Assembly: GCF_900963305.1 (NCBI RefSeq)
Contig: NC_042514.1
Span: forward strand, 262,501-326,500
Origin: Echeneis naucrates
Taxonomy: Eukaryota > Chordata > Actinopteri > Carangiformes > Echeneidae
Length of the DNA stretch: 64,000 nt
Direction of reading: 5' to 3'
Within the stretch, counting starts at the first letter, position 1; every line of letters begins with the position of its first letter. Under the pieces are notes generated by a model, which was not told the DNA's origin, made no database searches, and saw only the letters and a program-made list of their open reading frames with translations. The position numbers and the translations under genes are program-made. Shown in pieces: positions 36,570 to 48,283 of this stretch.

Positions 36570-39500
36570 CTACAGCCTGTCCATCCTGAACGTGTCCTCG
36601 GTGGCAGGGTCAGTGAGCACCATGTCGGGGTCGTTGAGCATGTGCAGTCCGTCCAGAGTGAGCGGGTCAATCTTCAGCTCGTCCAGAGGAAACTGAGAGT
36701 CAGCATCGAAGCTGACATCGCCGACGCCGACCAGAGAGTTGGTGAGCTCTTTGGAGAGGCTGGGAGGAGACTCACCTGTGACTGAGGAAGAGGAAGATGG
36801 GACAGGTTTGACACGGGGTGGGGGGTAAGAATACTCCAAACTGTTATCTGAATGAAATATTATTATTTCAGTGTGAAGAAATGAACATGTGATGTTAAAA
36901 ACATCGAAAACAAACAGGAGTTGCTGTGATGTCACTAATCATCATTAATTATCCCTTGCCATCAGTCTGACCTTCACAAAAGAAAGTTTCATTGGGTTGT
37001 GACTCTTGTGATGTCACTAACATCACAGCTCTTCCTGTGGTCCAACTCACGTTGCCACCAAACTGATCAGCTGATCTGAGTCAAACTCAGCAGGTTCCAT
37101 TCACCTTTTATCAGCTGGAGGATTGAAATCCCTGTCAATCCCTGTTCATTATCCATAACGCTGCGGTTAACTGTTTTGGCAATAACCAGCACCTTCACTC
37201 TGATGACAGAGTGATCTGATTAGCTCAGTGACGGCAGGTAGCGTCATTAGTCTGAACTGAACGTTGTGTCACGGTGGTACCGATATCACGTTAAACACAC
37301 GTCAACAGGTTTATTGATAAAAGGTCAGTGCGGCCGACATACTCTCACATGTGTCTACCTGTCAGGATGATGTTCGGGATGTTGCCATGGTTACTGTAGG
37401 CAAGCTGCTGGGAGTCCTGCAGGCTGCTCCCAGTCAGGCCCATCATGGCGGCCTGTGTGTAGTTGAGGGTGGAGCACTGGCTGTAGAGGCCGGTGGAGCT
37501 GATTGGGCTCTCAATCATGTTGAACTGCTCCAGCTGGAAACCAGATGAGCAAAGGAGGCCGTGAGTCAGACACCACCTGATGGGAAACGTGACGACGTTT
37601 CTGTGCGTCTGCATCACCTGGTGAGAGAGAGCATTGGTCTGCCTCGACGTCAGCTGCTGATCGTAAAACGAGTCACCAAATATGCTGCCAACCACGGGAA
37701 TGTGCTGAGGAAGAGGAGCAACCAGAGTCAGACCAACAGGAAGCAGAGTCTGAGGGCAGGTCATCTGGACCCACAAGGAGGAACAGAAAACACAAACAAC
37801 ACAAAGTAACACAACAGTCACACTGAGCAGTGACCAAAGCAGATGGTTGTCTGGACAAGAGGCAGAGCTGAATATTATTCAGTGACACACCGGATCTCCT
37901 CAACTCACAATCATGAACATGTGATGGGACGATGATGATAATGGTGGTGTTGGTCCGTTCACAACCACACAAACACAAAACAACATGTTTAAGGGAAATT
38001 CTGGCTCAGGTCAAAGAGGTTCCTCTTACATTTTACTTCATTCACTTTGAAGAAGATGCAGCCCCCCCGTCCCCTTGGCCGGCCTCCACACAGAAAGCAA
38101 ACAGTGAGAACACAAGCTGACATGCAGACGCCAGGTTTTCCCTTTTCAACACCGTTTAACGGAAGAAGCACCAATGAAGCAGGCGGACTGGCTTCCTGTT
38201 AGAGTCCCAGTCAAACTGTTCCCTCCATTTAACAGCTCACACCCCCAGCAGCTGAATGTAGCTGGTTCAGATTTGATCTTTCCTGAAACATGCAGATGAT
38301 TTTTTGGGATGTTTTTGTGGTTTTCAGCTAGGCTGCTGTTTTTTTACGAAGCTCTGGGCCGTTGACATATCTGATCCCTGCAGACATAAACGACAGTTAT
38401 TTTACTTTTCAAACTGTTTGCTACATTTATATTGTCTCCTTTCATTAGTTCTCCTTTTTAACATCATGTTAATGCTGCTAGTGATGTCAATAATTGAGGA
38501 GCTGAGTCTTTGCCTTCTGTTTATTTGCATAGCTGGTGTGATTCTGGTCTCAGAAACAAGTCCTGATCTGAGACCAGTCTGTAAATGTTTACATGTTGCT
38601 AACAGCTAATTATATGCTGTTGGCATGCGGCTCTAATCTGGAGGGGAGGGGCCAGTGACATCACACAGCAAGTTCACCAATGAGAAGAGGAAATTTTTAA
38701 ACTTTGTGTTCTGTTTGAAACTGTTATTGAATCACATTTAACTTCACTTATTTGAAATAGACATTTGCTTTTATTGTCTGACTGTATCAGTTCAGATGAA
38801 AACAACCTGTTCAGGAGACATTTGGACCAATAAGTTACTTCACAGTGGACACCGTCCACATCGTGTCTCCTCCTGCGGTTCATCACAGTCAACAAACTCC
38901 AACTTAAACCTTTGAGTTCTGACATATTGACAGGAACAAATGCTCGGGGCCTCCATCAACAAACTGCCGCCATGTTGTCATGCACACACTGACGGGTGAC
39001 AGCGGTGATGAAGAGATGAGGCAGCCGCTAACATCATGAGTGGTTAACAGCTGAGACAGAATGAGAAGCAGTCTAACTCATGGACAGTTAGCTACCCCAG
39101 GCGCTTAGCCCCTCCCCAGACTACAACTCGGTGGGCGGGCCTTACTTGAGGCGAGCCGCCGGGGGAGAAGCCTTGATTGGAGACGGGGGAGGTTGGAGAC
39201 TGAGTGGCTGGGGAGCCAGTCTGATTGCGATACTGTTGGAGGGAAGAAGGTTAGCCAGCACTACACTTCCTGTATGGAACATTGGCCTGCTCAGTGTATG
39301 GACATCATCTACAAGCTCCAGATAAAGTGTGACATGTTAATTTCAGGTTCATTTGAAGAACTTTAACATCCAGCTCCTTCTGAAAACTCAAACATGGAAG
39401 GAAAAAGGCGGCAAGACTGATGTTCGTGTCATCATCATGGACGTCACAGAAACATCTGCAGCCTAAAGGAAATGACACGTCAAAATGAAAGTGTCTCTCT

Positions 39501-42500
39501 TTTTCCCCCCGATTAGCAGCTGTAGTGTCTTACCGAGCTTACGCTGATGCTGGCGGTGGTCTGGCCCTGGCTGTCGGGGGAGGGGCTGCTTGCGGTAGAG
39601 GCCGGCGTTGGCACAGTGATGAGCTGGATGCCCTGCAGCAGAGCCTGCTGCTGCTTCTGCAGGTCGCTGAGCAGCTGGGCCTGGGCCTGAGCCGTCAGCT
39701 GGTTGAACAGGGGGTACTGGGCCAGCTGCTGCTCCAGGGTCAGCGGCTCCGTTGGCACAGCCTGAGGACACACACTCCGTTAAGGGTGGGGGGTCTGGCC
39801 TCGGCCTCAGTCCTCACCGCGGCACAACACAACTTACCTGTGTGATGTTCACAGGCGACGACAGAGTTGGTGAGAGCTGCTGTGGGGACTGCTGCAGGTG
39901 GAGGTCAGAGGTCAGGGTGAGCGGCACCACCGGAGGCTGCCGGCGCTGTGCTGTTACCGTCATGGTGGGCTGGGAGGAGGTAGGAATCCCTGAGCAGGAG
40001 GAAATACACAAGAGTCCACATCAGACCTGCAGACTGGCATCAGCTATGAACAACAATCAGATTCCCAGAGAAAACCAGACTGACACTTTTCACTGAGACC
40101 TGTAAGAACCAAGAGCTGAGAAACTAAGTTTAACCAATCCAATAATCCAACCAGCCCTGGTTTCCAAACTGAGAGATTTAATCTTCACTTTGGTCTTCAA
40201 GAGACCAAGACCCCAATCCAGAATCAGGCATTTAGAAAATATTCATTTAATTGGACATGAACTTCAACAAAATGACAGACGCCGCCAGCCACCGTTACCA
40301 TGGCTGGCGGCGCTGATGCCCAGGTGGGTGAGGTTGGTGGTCAGGCTGCCCGTGCTGTTGGACGCGCTGAGGGAGGGGAAGGACACAGCGTCCTCGGGGT
40401 CCAGTGGGGTGGACAGTGGAGGAGGGAACTGGATGTTGGTCAGATCAGGCAGCGAACCACCGGTGTTGTGAGCTGCTGGGACGGAGGGAGTCAACTCCTG
40501 GTCTGGTGACGGGAAGATACTTCGGAACAAACAAAAACACAAAACACAAAATAGGATTGTATATCAAGAATTAGAGAAATAAAAATGATCTGAGTTAAAA
40601 AGTCAGCCGATGCTTATGTGAATGAGTCTTTAGCCTCTGAACCTGGATCTGGACCTTCATTCTATCTACTGACAATTAGGGGGCGACACAACTGGTCTTA
40701 TAAGAATTTACATTGTATTGAAGTCTATAGGACAATGTCCCTCCTCCTCCCTGATTTATTAGCTCAGTAAACAGCCTGTCTTTGAATCACTCACTTGATT
40801 CCCGGGACGTCACAGGGATTGGGCTTCGATGCTTCATCCTGTGGAGAAAACACAACCATGAGCGTCAGGTCTCACACTGTAACCCGGTTTGCCTCATGGC
40901 ACTGCCCCTCGCCCATCTTTACCTTCTTATCGTTCCACAGCTGTTTCTGTGTGTCCTTGTCTGTGTGCGTCTCGGAGTCTGTCCCAGGAACTGTTAGCAG
41001 CAGTACTAATTAGCAAAACAGCAAGACACAGTAGCTTGCTGTGACAAAATACATAACAATTCAAAGCAGTGCAGGAAGTGAGTCACTGCCGTCCCGCCTA
41101 GTCATGCAGAGCACAGCACTGTGCACCAGATTCCCCTGGCTCTAAAAATAGCAAGGTGACCACCAGACAGACTGAGGACTGCAGCCAATCTGGGCTTCAT
41201 TACAGCAGAGCTCACACATAAAGACATAATCCATGGGAAATCAGTGAGATATTGATCCTGTGTGGATCAGAAAAGTGACCTCTTATAGCCCGACGGCTAC
41301 ACTCAGGAAGTTCAGCAGGATCAGGATCCATTTACTCTACATCATCCCTGCTGGCTTGCTGCTTGCGTTGACACACGAATAAGTGAAGCTGCTCAGTGTC
41401 TTTGTAAGTGGATCATCTGTTACCTCGTTTGGGCTGCAGCTCCTGTGAACCCCCAGCAAACACCTCCTGGGGTTTTGGGTTCATGGTGCTCTGGTGTAAG
41501 GCGGAATCCGAGTTTGTCCTGTGCGTGTCAGAAAGATGAGACATCAGCAAAATCACAGCCAATTTGCCACGTCCGCTCCGTCAATCACATACATACACAT
41601 AATCACATTGTGTTGAGGATTGACTCAACATGAATTGTGCAGGTGTTGTGTAATTTAATTTGTGCTTCAACCTGAGCTGCATCATGCTTGTGTCTCAGGG
41701 GGCGGGGCTTACCTTCTCCAACTTGTGTCTGGCGGTGGGGAGAGGTAAACTGAGCTGTAAGGACAGCTGTCAATGTGAAGTCAGTTAAGGTTCATGAAGC
41801 AGGTGGGATGAAAAATGGATCCCAGATAATCCAGACTCCTGCCTCTCTGGGCCTGACACACACTCTGATGTTACCTCCAGTGAGTGTCTCCTGATCTCAC
41901 ACTGGCACTAATTTCTAAAAATGATCTGTCAACAACTGAAACACCAAACACCATCGTGTCATTGATATCCCGATTTCATCACCTCTCAGTTCCATCAAAT
42001 TCTGGAGATGAGAACACGTCACCTGGACCACAACCGGAGGTTTCAGTCAGTCAGATCTGGATCAGGTCTCACTGATTGACTCTGATCTCTTTGGACAGAC
42101 GCTCAGCTGACTAAAAAATTAATGGGTTTGTTTCATCACAACAAAGAAAACTTACTCATTACTGCATTTACTTTCAGCTGGTTGACAACTCTCCCACCAA
42201 ACATGATGTCTTCACACAAGAACAAAAAATAACCAACCACATTTTATCATCTAATCTATAAAACACTAAATGGTCCTGAAGAAAAACACATCTCTGATCT
42301 CCAAGAAGCTTCTGGACCTTCTGATTTCTTTGCACCTAACCTGAGGAACAAACATTCTAGCGTCACTATTTCCTACAGCTCAACAAAATGCATCCTCCAT
42401 CAGACCTGACTGCATTTGATTGCCACTTAATGTTCTATTTTTAATGGATCTGCTGTATAAATAAACTTTGTTGCACTGAATCAAAGCCAGAGCTGCAGGA

Positions 42501-45500
42501 CCCTCTCGTACAGTTCACATCTCAAGTTCCAGTTTCTTTTAGATCACTGGATTTGTGTCTGTGTGAACTAGTTAAAACCTGCTCAGATGGTCTGATTGGG
42601 TTTGTCTCTCCAGGTGTGAACCTGCAGCTCTGTTGAACACACAAAGGATATTTGGCGTCCGTGTTTGTCGACTGACAGTGGCCGGCGGTGGGGGGAGGTG
42701 ATACGGTTTCGGTCGCGGTAAACTCGCTCCACTAGCCCATGATGCCGAGTGGTCCGACTGGTATCCAGCACCGAATTCTAGAGTGAAGACACCGAGTGAA
42801 GGAGGCCATCGAAACCATCACACAGCAGAGTCTGGATCAGGTTTTAGGATTAATGGTGCAAATGTGTCCATTTCAAAATGAGTCACGCCATGGGCCCCCC
42901 ATACTGATGCTCGAGTTGGCAAATGTATTTAAAGATGGAAAGCCATGACAAGCAATGATATACTTAGAATTTAGGAACCAAATTACACTGCAGGGTAGAC
43001 CTGGTGTGGAACATCTCTGGCTTCCTTTCAGTCCTGCACCAGGACACAAACCTGGTGGGACCTTTAACTCAGACCAGCAGGTCTCTAGACACGTTACTGC
43101 CTTCACAACCTGAACTAAGCCTGCAGACTTTCTTTAAAGAATTCACTGTTTTGAACCAATCTGTCACCAAAACTACAGAAAACTGCAACCATTTATGTCT
43201 AATGTTGAGGCCAACAGCTAAGAAAGGAACAAACCTGTGATTTTCCAGCCGAGGGGCTAAGGGCTCACCTGAAAAGGCAGGTCAATGTTGCCATTTCCAA
43301 TCTGATTGACATTGGGCAGTGAGCCTCCATAGTACTGTCCACGATTCTGCCCTAGTTGCAAATACTGGGTCTTCTGTAACTGCAACTGTGCAAAGTAAAA
43401 TTGCATGAAAGCATGAGTGAATGATTGATCTGGTTCACAAAAAAAAGTGATGCTGAAACGAACGAGGCCTCCCGGTCCGCAGGCGTGACGTGAACTGGTA
43501 ATGAGTCCGTCAGGTGACAGATGACACATGATGACACGGGCAGATGTGGCTGTTCATGAACAATCGAGAGGCAGACAACAACGTTCACAGCAAAGGAAAG
43601 TCACATCGGCTGATGTGAGCGCCACCTGACTGACAGTTGGTGCCATCAGAGTTTCCATGTGACACATTTGGCTGCTATGACAGCCAGAGTCTCAGAAACA
43701 CTGATGGAGCCTCCCGACCGGTGAGGCCGACCGGAACAAACGCAGTGATGGATGTTTGGATGGAAACACAGAAATCAGAGACCACAGATCTGAGACATTA
43801 GTTCGGTTAGTGACAGGGCGGCACAGCACGAGCTCGCCATCATTTCCAGCAACAGGGACAATTAAGACAATTAGCTCTTTGGCAACACTGCGCTCTCCTT
43901 GTGTGGTTAATTCAGCTAAAACAATCATTTGACTGAATGAAAATTGGCAACCACAAAAATACCTCATCAGTTAGTTCTCAGGTTACAAGCTAAAATATCA
44001 AGATTAGCTTAATATCGCCGTAAGTGATGGTTAAATTAATGTTTTTGGAACGTAATGCAATAAATCTGATTACTTGTTATTTTCATCAATCATCAATGAA
44101 TGATTTTCATTCAGAAATTTTTTTGTCTATAAAATGTGCTCTCGCCATTTTAAAATCTAAACAATGAAATCTGATCCCAAAGTTATTATTTTTTTTTTTT
44201 TCAATCAGAGTGAAAGAACAAATCCTCATGTTTTAGAAGTTGGAGCCAAAGTCACAATGTTTGTATGAAAATTAGGAAATTAACAAATTTTAAAACAGAA
44301 ACTAATTAACTAACTGTCTGAGCACTAAACCGAATTAATACCAATAATCCCAGATAAAGGAACTTTCTATAAGTGAATAATTCATTTTATTTCATACATT
44401 TATAGCAGAAATAACAAACATTGCTGGTTCCAGCTTCTCCAAGTCTCATCAGTCAAACAGGAAGTAAATCTCAACATCATTACACTTTCTGAAGAACAAA
44501 CATTAATCTGAGTTTATTTCCAGCTCTGGAGCTCCACTCATCTCTGTTCCCACAGAGCTGCTGCTGCTGATCCTCCTGTCCCTCAGTGGTCCAACTGTCC
44601 CTCAGTGGTCCATCTGTCCCTCAGTGATCATACTGTCCCTCAGTGGTCCACCTGTCCCTCAGTGGTCCTCCTGTCCCTCAGTGGTCCACCTGTCCCTCAG
44701 TGGTCCACCTGTCCCTCAGTGGTCCAACTGTCCCTCAGTGGTCCATCTGTCCCTCAGTGATCATACTGTCCCTCAGTGGTCCACCTGTCCCTCAGTGATC
44801 ATACTGTCCCTCAGTGGTCCAACTGTCCCTCAGTGGTCCAACTGTCCCTCAGTGGTCCATCTGTCCCTCAGTGGTCCAACTGTCCCTCAGTGATCATACT
44901 GTCCCTCAGTGGTCCACCTGTCCCTCAGTGGTCCACCTGTCCCTCAGTGGTCCAACTGTCCCTCAGTGGTCCATCTGTCCCTCAGTGATCATACTGTCCC
45001 TCAGTGGTCCACCTGTCCCTCAGTGGTCCTCCTGTCCCTCAGTGGTCCTCCTGTCCCTCAGTGGTCCAACTGTCCCTCAGTGGTCCATCTGTCCCTCAGT
45101 GATCATACTGTCCCTCAGTTGTCCTCCTGTCCCTCAGTGATCAGACTGTCCCTCAGTGGTCCACCTGTCCCTCAGTGGTCCACCTGTCCCTCAGTGGTCC
45201 AACTGTCCCTCAGTGATCATACTGTCCCTCAGTGATCAGACTGTCCCTCAGTGGTCCACCTGTCCCTCAGTGGTCCACCTGTCCCTCAGTGATTAGACTG
45301 TCCCTCAGTGATCAGACTGTCCCTCAGTGGTCCACCTGTCCCTCAGTGGTCCACCTGTCCGTCAGTGATCATACTGTCTCTCAGTGGTCCTCCTGTCCCT
45401 CAGTGGTCATACTGTCCCTCAGTGATCAGACTGTCCCTCAGTGGTCGTCCTATCCCTCAGTGGTCCTCCTGTCCCTCAGTGGTCCACCTGTCCGTCAGTG

Positions 45501-46554
45501 ATCATACTGTCTCTCAGTGGTCCTCCTGTCCCTCAGTGATCAGACTGTCCCTCAGTGGTCATACTGTCCCTCAGTGGTCCACCTGTCCCTCAGTGGTCAG
45601 ACTGTCCCTCAGTGATCAGACTGTCCCTCAGTGGTCCACCTGTCCGTCAGTGATCATACTGTCCCTCAGTGATCAGACTGTCCCTCAGTGGTCATACTGT
45701 CCCTCAGTGGTCCTCCTGTCCCTCAGTGATCAGACTGTCCCTCAGTGGTCCTCCTGTCCCTCAGTGGTCCACCTGTCCCTCAGTGGTCAGACTGTCCCTC
45801 AGTGATCAGACTGTCCCTCAGTGGTCCACCTGTCCCTCAGTGGTCCTCCTGTCCCTCAGTGGTCCACCTGTCCGTCAGTGGTCCACCTGTCCGTCAGTGA
45901 TCATACTGTCTCTCAGTGGTCATACTGTCCCTCAGTGATCAGACTGTCCCTCAGTGATCAGACTGTCCCTCAGTGGTCCTCCTGTCCCTCAGTGGTCATA
46001 CTGTCCCTCAGTGGTCATACTGTCCCTCAGTGGTCCTCCTGTCCCTCAGTGGTCATACTGTCCCTCAGTGGTCATACTGTCCCTCAGTGGTCCTCCTGTC
46101 CCTCAGTGATCAGACTGTCCCTCAGTGGTCCTCCTGTCCCTCAGTGGTCCACCTGTCCCTCAGTGGTCCACCTGTCTGGTGTTTGCTTGTGAACTGTCAC
46201 AGCTGGATCCAGCCCGGGGGGCGCAGGTGCACAGATCCCGACTGGAAGAGCTGCTTTCGGCCACACATGCTAACCCTGGCTGGGGATCATCGGGGAGCAG
46301 ACACATCGAGGACATTCACGGTAACTTTAGCTACTTTAGCATCGGAGCGCTCCGCCTCAGCCCGCAGCTCCGTTAGGCGCAAACATCGATGCTAAAACAT
46401 GAAGGCGGCCGCGGACGGCGCCTCTTACCCGGGCAGCTCTGGTGATGTTCAGGTCCTTCATGACCTCCTCGAACGCCGCCGTCTCTTCTGCCTGCTTCTG
46501 GTTGTGCAAAGCGATTTTTTCGCTAAATTTGCGGGGATTATTAGAGGACGCCAT
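36570..46554 (-). CDS. crtc1: CRTC1, CREB-regulated transcription coactivator 1
   Basis: Fourteen exons (minus): 46429-46554, 43269-43385, 42652-42777, 41713-41774, 41424-41518, 40923-41005, 40795-40838, 40299-40519, 39838-39989, 39534-39761, 39146-39232, 37618-37704, 37359-37533 and 36570-36781. They give 604 residues (human 634). The N-terminal CREB-binding domain reads [20 protein letters not shown]. The SIK/AMPK-regulated region has [18 protein letters not shown] and [11 protein letters not shown], the latter holding the key phosphoserine. A calcineurin-type stretch and a Gln-rich region follow, then the C-terminal activation domain ([20 protein letters not shown] ... [10 protein letters not shown]). 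When dephosphorylated it moves to the nucleus and coactivates CREB bZIP dimers. CRTC1 rather than CRTC2/3 is supported by position next to comp and klhl26. Intron 3 is AT-AC, and intron 1 holds a large minisatellite. A perfect CRE lies upstream of the start codon. All phases close. Confidence 0.94.
40650..40765 (+). repeat. Unnamed interspersed repeat family, copy F (partial), in crtc1 intron 7
   Basis: Blocks present: CATTCTATCTACTGACAATT, AGGGGGCGACACAACTGG, TGAAGTCTATAGGACAATG and TCCCTCCTCCTCCCTGAT, in plus orientation, antisense to crtc1. It lacks the 3' half of the consensus. Confidence 0.6.
41775..42651 (-). other. AT-AC (U12-type) intron of crtc1 between exons 3 and 4
   Basis: Exon 3 must end at HGRQ (CAC GGA CGC CAA) and is followed directly by ATATCCTTT, the U12 AT-type donor consensus; no GT donor fits here. 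Exon 4 must begin IDSCPY and is preceded by ACCTTAACTGACTTCAC. This contains a near-consensus U12 branch site (CCTTAAC) about 10 bases from a terminal AC. Phase is 0 on both sides and the joined peptide GRQ-IDSCPY matches human GRQ-ADSCPY. Confidence 0.85.
44576..46176. repeat. 19-bp minisatellite, about 84 copies, in crtc1 intron 1
   Basis: The unit is CTGTCCCTCAGTGGTCCAC (plus strand) with variation almost only in the last 5-8 bases: GGTCCAA, GGTCCAT, GGTCCTC, GGTCATA, GATCATA and GATCAGA. Higher-order blocks recur: the order CAA-CAT-ATA-CAC appears at about 44590, 44710, 44945 and 45060. The array ends about 250 bases into the intron from exon 1. Because 19 is not a multiple of 3 and the unit lacks stops, all three plus frames stay open; these are not genes. 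Confidence 0.95.
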
Positions 46555-46640
46555 CTTTCCCTCTTCTTCTCAATGGAATTTGACGTTACGCGCTACGTCG
46601 CGGCCTTGTGGTGTCGTCATCACGCACACTCAGCGTGTCC
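46190..46640 (-). promoter_or_regulatory. CpG-rich promoter region of crtc1
   Basis: Exon 1, its donor side and the 5' flank are locally CpG-rich (for example GCGGCCGCGGACGGCGCC near 46406-46423 and GCGCTACGTCGCGGCC near 46588), between the minisatellite and AT-rich sequence. Confidence 0.5.
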
Positions 46641-46767
46641 GCAGACGGAGGCCGCCGGTTCGTCTAAAAATAACTTTATTTGTCATCGTTTGTGTACAAA
46701 CAAGCGATCATTCGAACGAAACAACAAACAAACAGCAACACACAAACTGCGTTAAGGGGGCGGTCAG

Positions 46768-46775
46768 TGACGTCA
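46768..46775. promoter_or_regulatory. Perfect cAMP response element upstream of crtc1
   Basis: The full palindrome TGACGTCA lies 214 bases upstream of the crtc1 start codon, with a half-site-like TGACGTTA at about 46579-46586. CREB/ATF binding is inferred from the consensus. Confidence 0.5.
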
Positions 46776-46929
46776 TCATGACGAGCAGTCCCCCGTCATA
46801 TATCCCCATCAGCCCCCGGTGATGGATCAGGATAAATCGGTCCGTTTTTAAACTCCAGCCCTTCTGATGCAGATCACTCATCAGTCTGGTTTAAGGTCCA
46901 CGTTAGTTCTGATGCTGAACCAAAACATC

Positions 46930-47215
46930 TGTCAGTCCGGTTCTTCTAAACCTTAGAGAAGGTGGCTCTCACCTGTACTGGAGTCTATCACTGATTGGGT
47001 GGTTCAGTCTGTCAGTCACACAGCAGCCCCGCCCCCTAACACCCCCTCTCACCTTCCCTCTACATGAACATCATGTTGGATTTGAGACTGAGACCATCAA
47101 CTCATCAGGGAGGAGAAGGGACATTTTCCCATAGATTCAATTGTGACTACAACCGTTGGTGCCGCCCCCTGATGGCCAGTAGAGAGGGTTAGAGGCCGCA
47201 TCATCTGATCAAAGA
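46930..47215 (-). repeat. Unnamed interspersed repeat family, copy G (near full length)
   Basis: On the minus strand all consensus blocks are in order: CTACTGGCCATCAGGGGGCG, TATGGGAAAATGTCCCTTCT, CTCCCTGATGAGTTGATGGT, CATGATGTTCATGTAGAGGG, GGGGCTGCTGTGTGACTGAC and AGACTGAACCACCCAATCAG. This is the best copy for defining the element. Confidence 0.75.
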
Positions 47216-48283
47216 AAGACAAAACTAGAAAAACAAATGTCACTGCAGGGATATTTTTTAAAACACACTTTTAATCGAAGATTCTCAAAGAACACAAATG
47301 TTACATTCCCCTGTGACAACAGTGCTTTCCTTCTTGTCGAGCATGATGTGCTTTTACAGTTTCAGGTAGAAGAACGCATTAAAACATTAAAAGCGAACAG
47401 GAGACAGCTTTAAAATGCTGGACGGACGGTCCGTTTAAAGGAACCAATGAGAAGCCAGTTTCTTACGCACACAAAGTACAGATGAACCTCAGCAGCAGAA
47501 TCTGACTACAGCACTGCAGTCCAAAACATCAGACATCCCAGAACATTAACGTTGGTGTGTTTGGGACAAAAGTGTGGACTGAACGTTACACTTAGACATT
47601 CAAACTGACTCAAACATTGGAGAGGCGGTGGCGCCTTGAGACGTCCACATCAGTCGGTTATGACCAATACAAACATGGACACCATCCTGTGGAATAAATG
47701 GACATGTCCAGTGTTTGTGTTTGCTTGTGCGATCGATTATGTGCATTGATCTGTTTTCTTCATCAGTTTGTTCTTGATGGGCAAATAATAAAACAATTAA
47801 AAAAAAAAAAAAAAAATCACAACTATACAATCAAAAGGGTCAGTCTCTTTACATCTTTGCACTGCAAATTTGAACCCAAACGCTTCCCTTGAAAGTGAGA
47901 TTTACACCTGAAGCTTCAGCCCTTCACTCTGTGGAGAAGCCTCACCTTCACTTTATCCGCCATTTTCCAAGAGAGCAAGTCCAATAATCAAAGACTGATC
48001 AGAAATTATGACTGGCTGCCAATAACATATCAATCAATCAGTTATTGAATGCAAAGAGGAAGCATCGACCTGCGGCAAGCTCTTATCACTGCGACGGATC
48101 AGAATACGTGGGGGAGTCTTTATACTTCAAAAGCTTGTTTTGGTTTAATAAAAGTTTAATAAGTTTATATCATCATTATTTATGACTGTCTTTTCAGTAC
48201 ATTCACTCTATCACGATTGCTCATGTGATGTTGAGCCAATCAAACAGCAGATGGAATAAAATGGTCACAGTCGCAGGTCAGAC

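Larger units (their letters stand above)
46555..48283. other. Intergenic region between crtc1 and klhl26 (same strand)
   Basis: The left end is the crtc1 promoter with the CRE. Copy G of the unnamed repeat lies at about 46930-47215. A poly-A run is at about 47800-47816. The rest is probably klhl26 3' UTR and spacer. No coding exon was recognised. Confidence 0.5.

Noticed and set aside
42240-42480. Stretch in the crtc1 AT-AC intron resembling a LINE 3' end (TAAATGGTCCTGAAG... TCTGATCTCCAAGAAGC)
   Set aside because: Reminiscent of fish L2/Rex-type tails but too short and diverged to call without a library search.
44624-46395. Several long overlapping open frames encoding Pro/Ser/Trp/Cys-rich repeats
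   Set aside because: They are read-through of the 19-bp minisatellite in all three plus frames. The array lies in crtc1 intron 1 on the opposite strand and shows no start, splice or domain logic.
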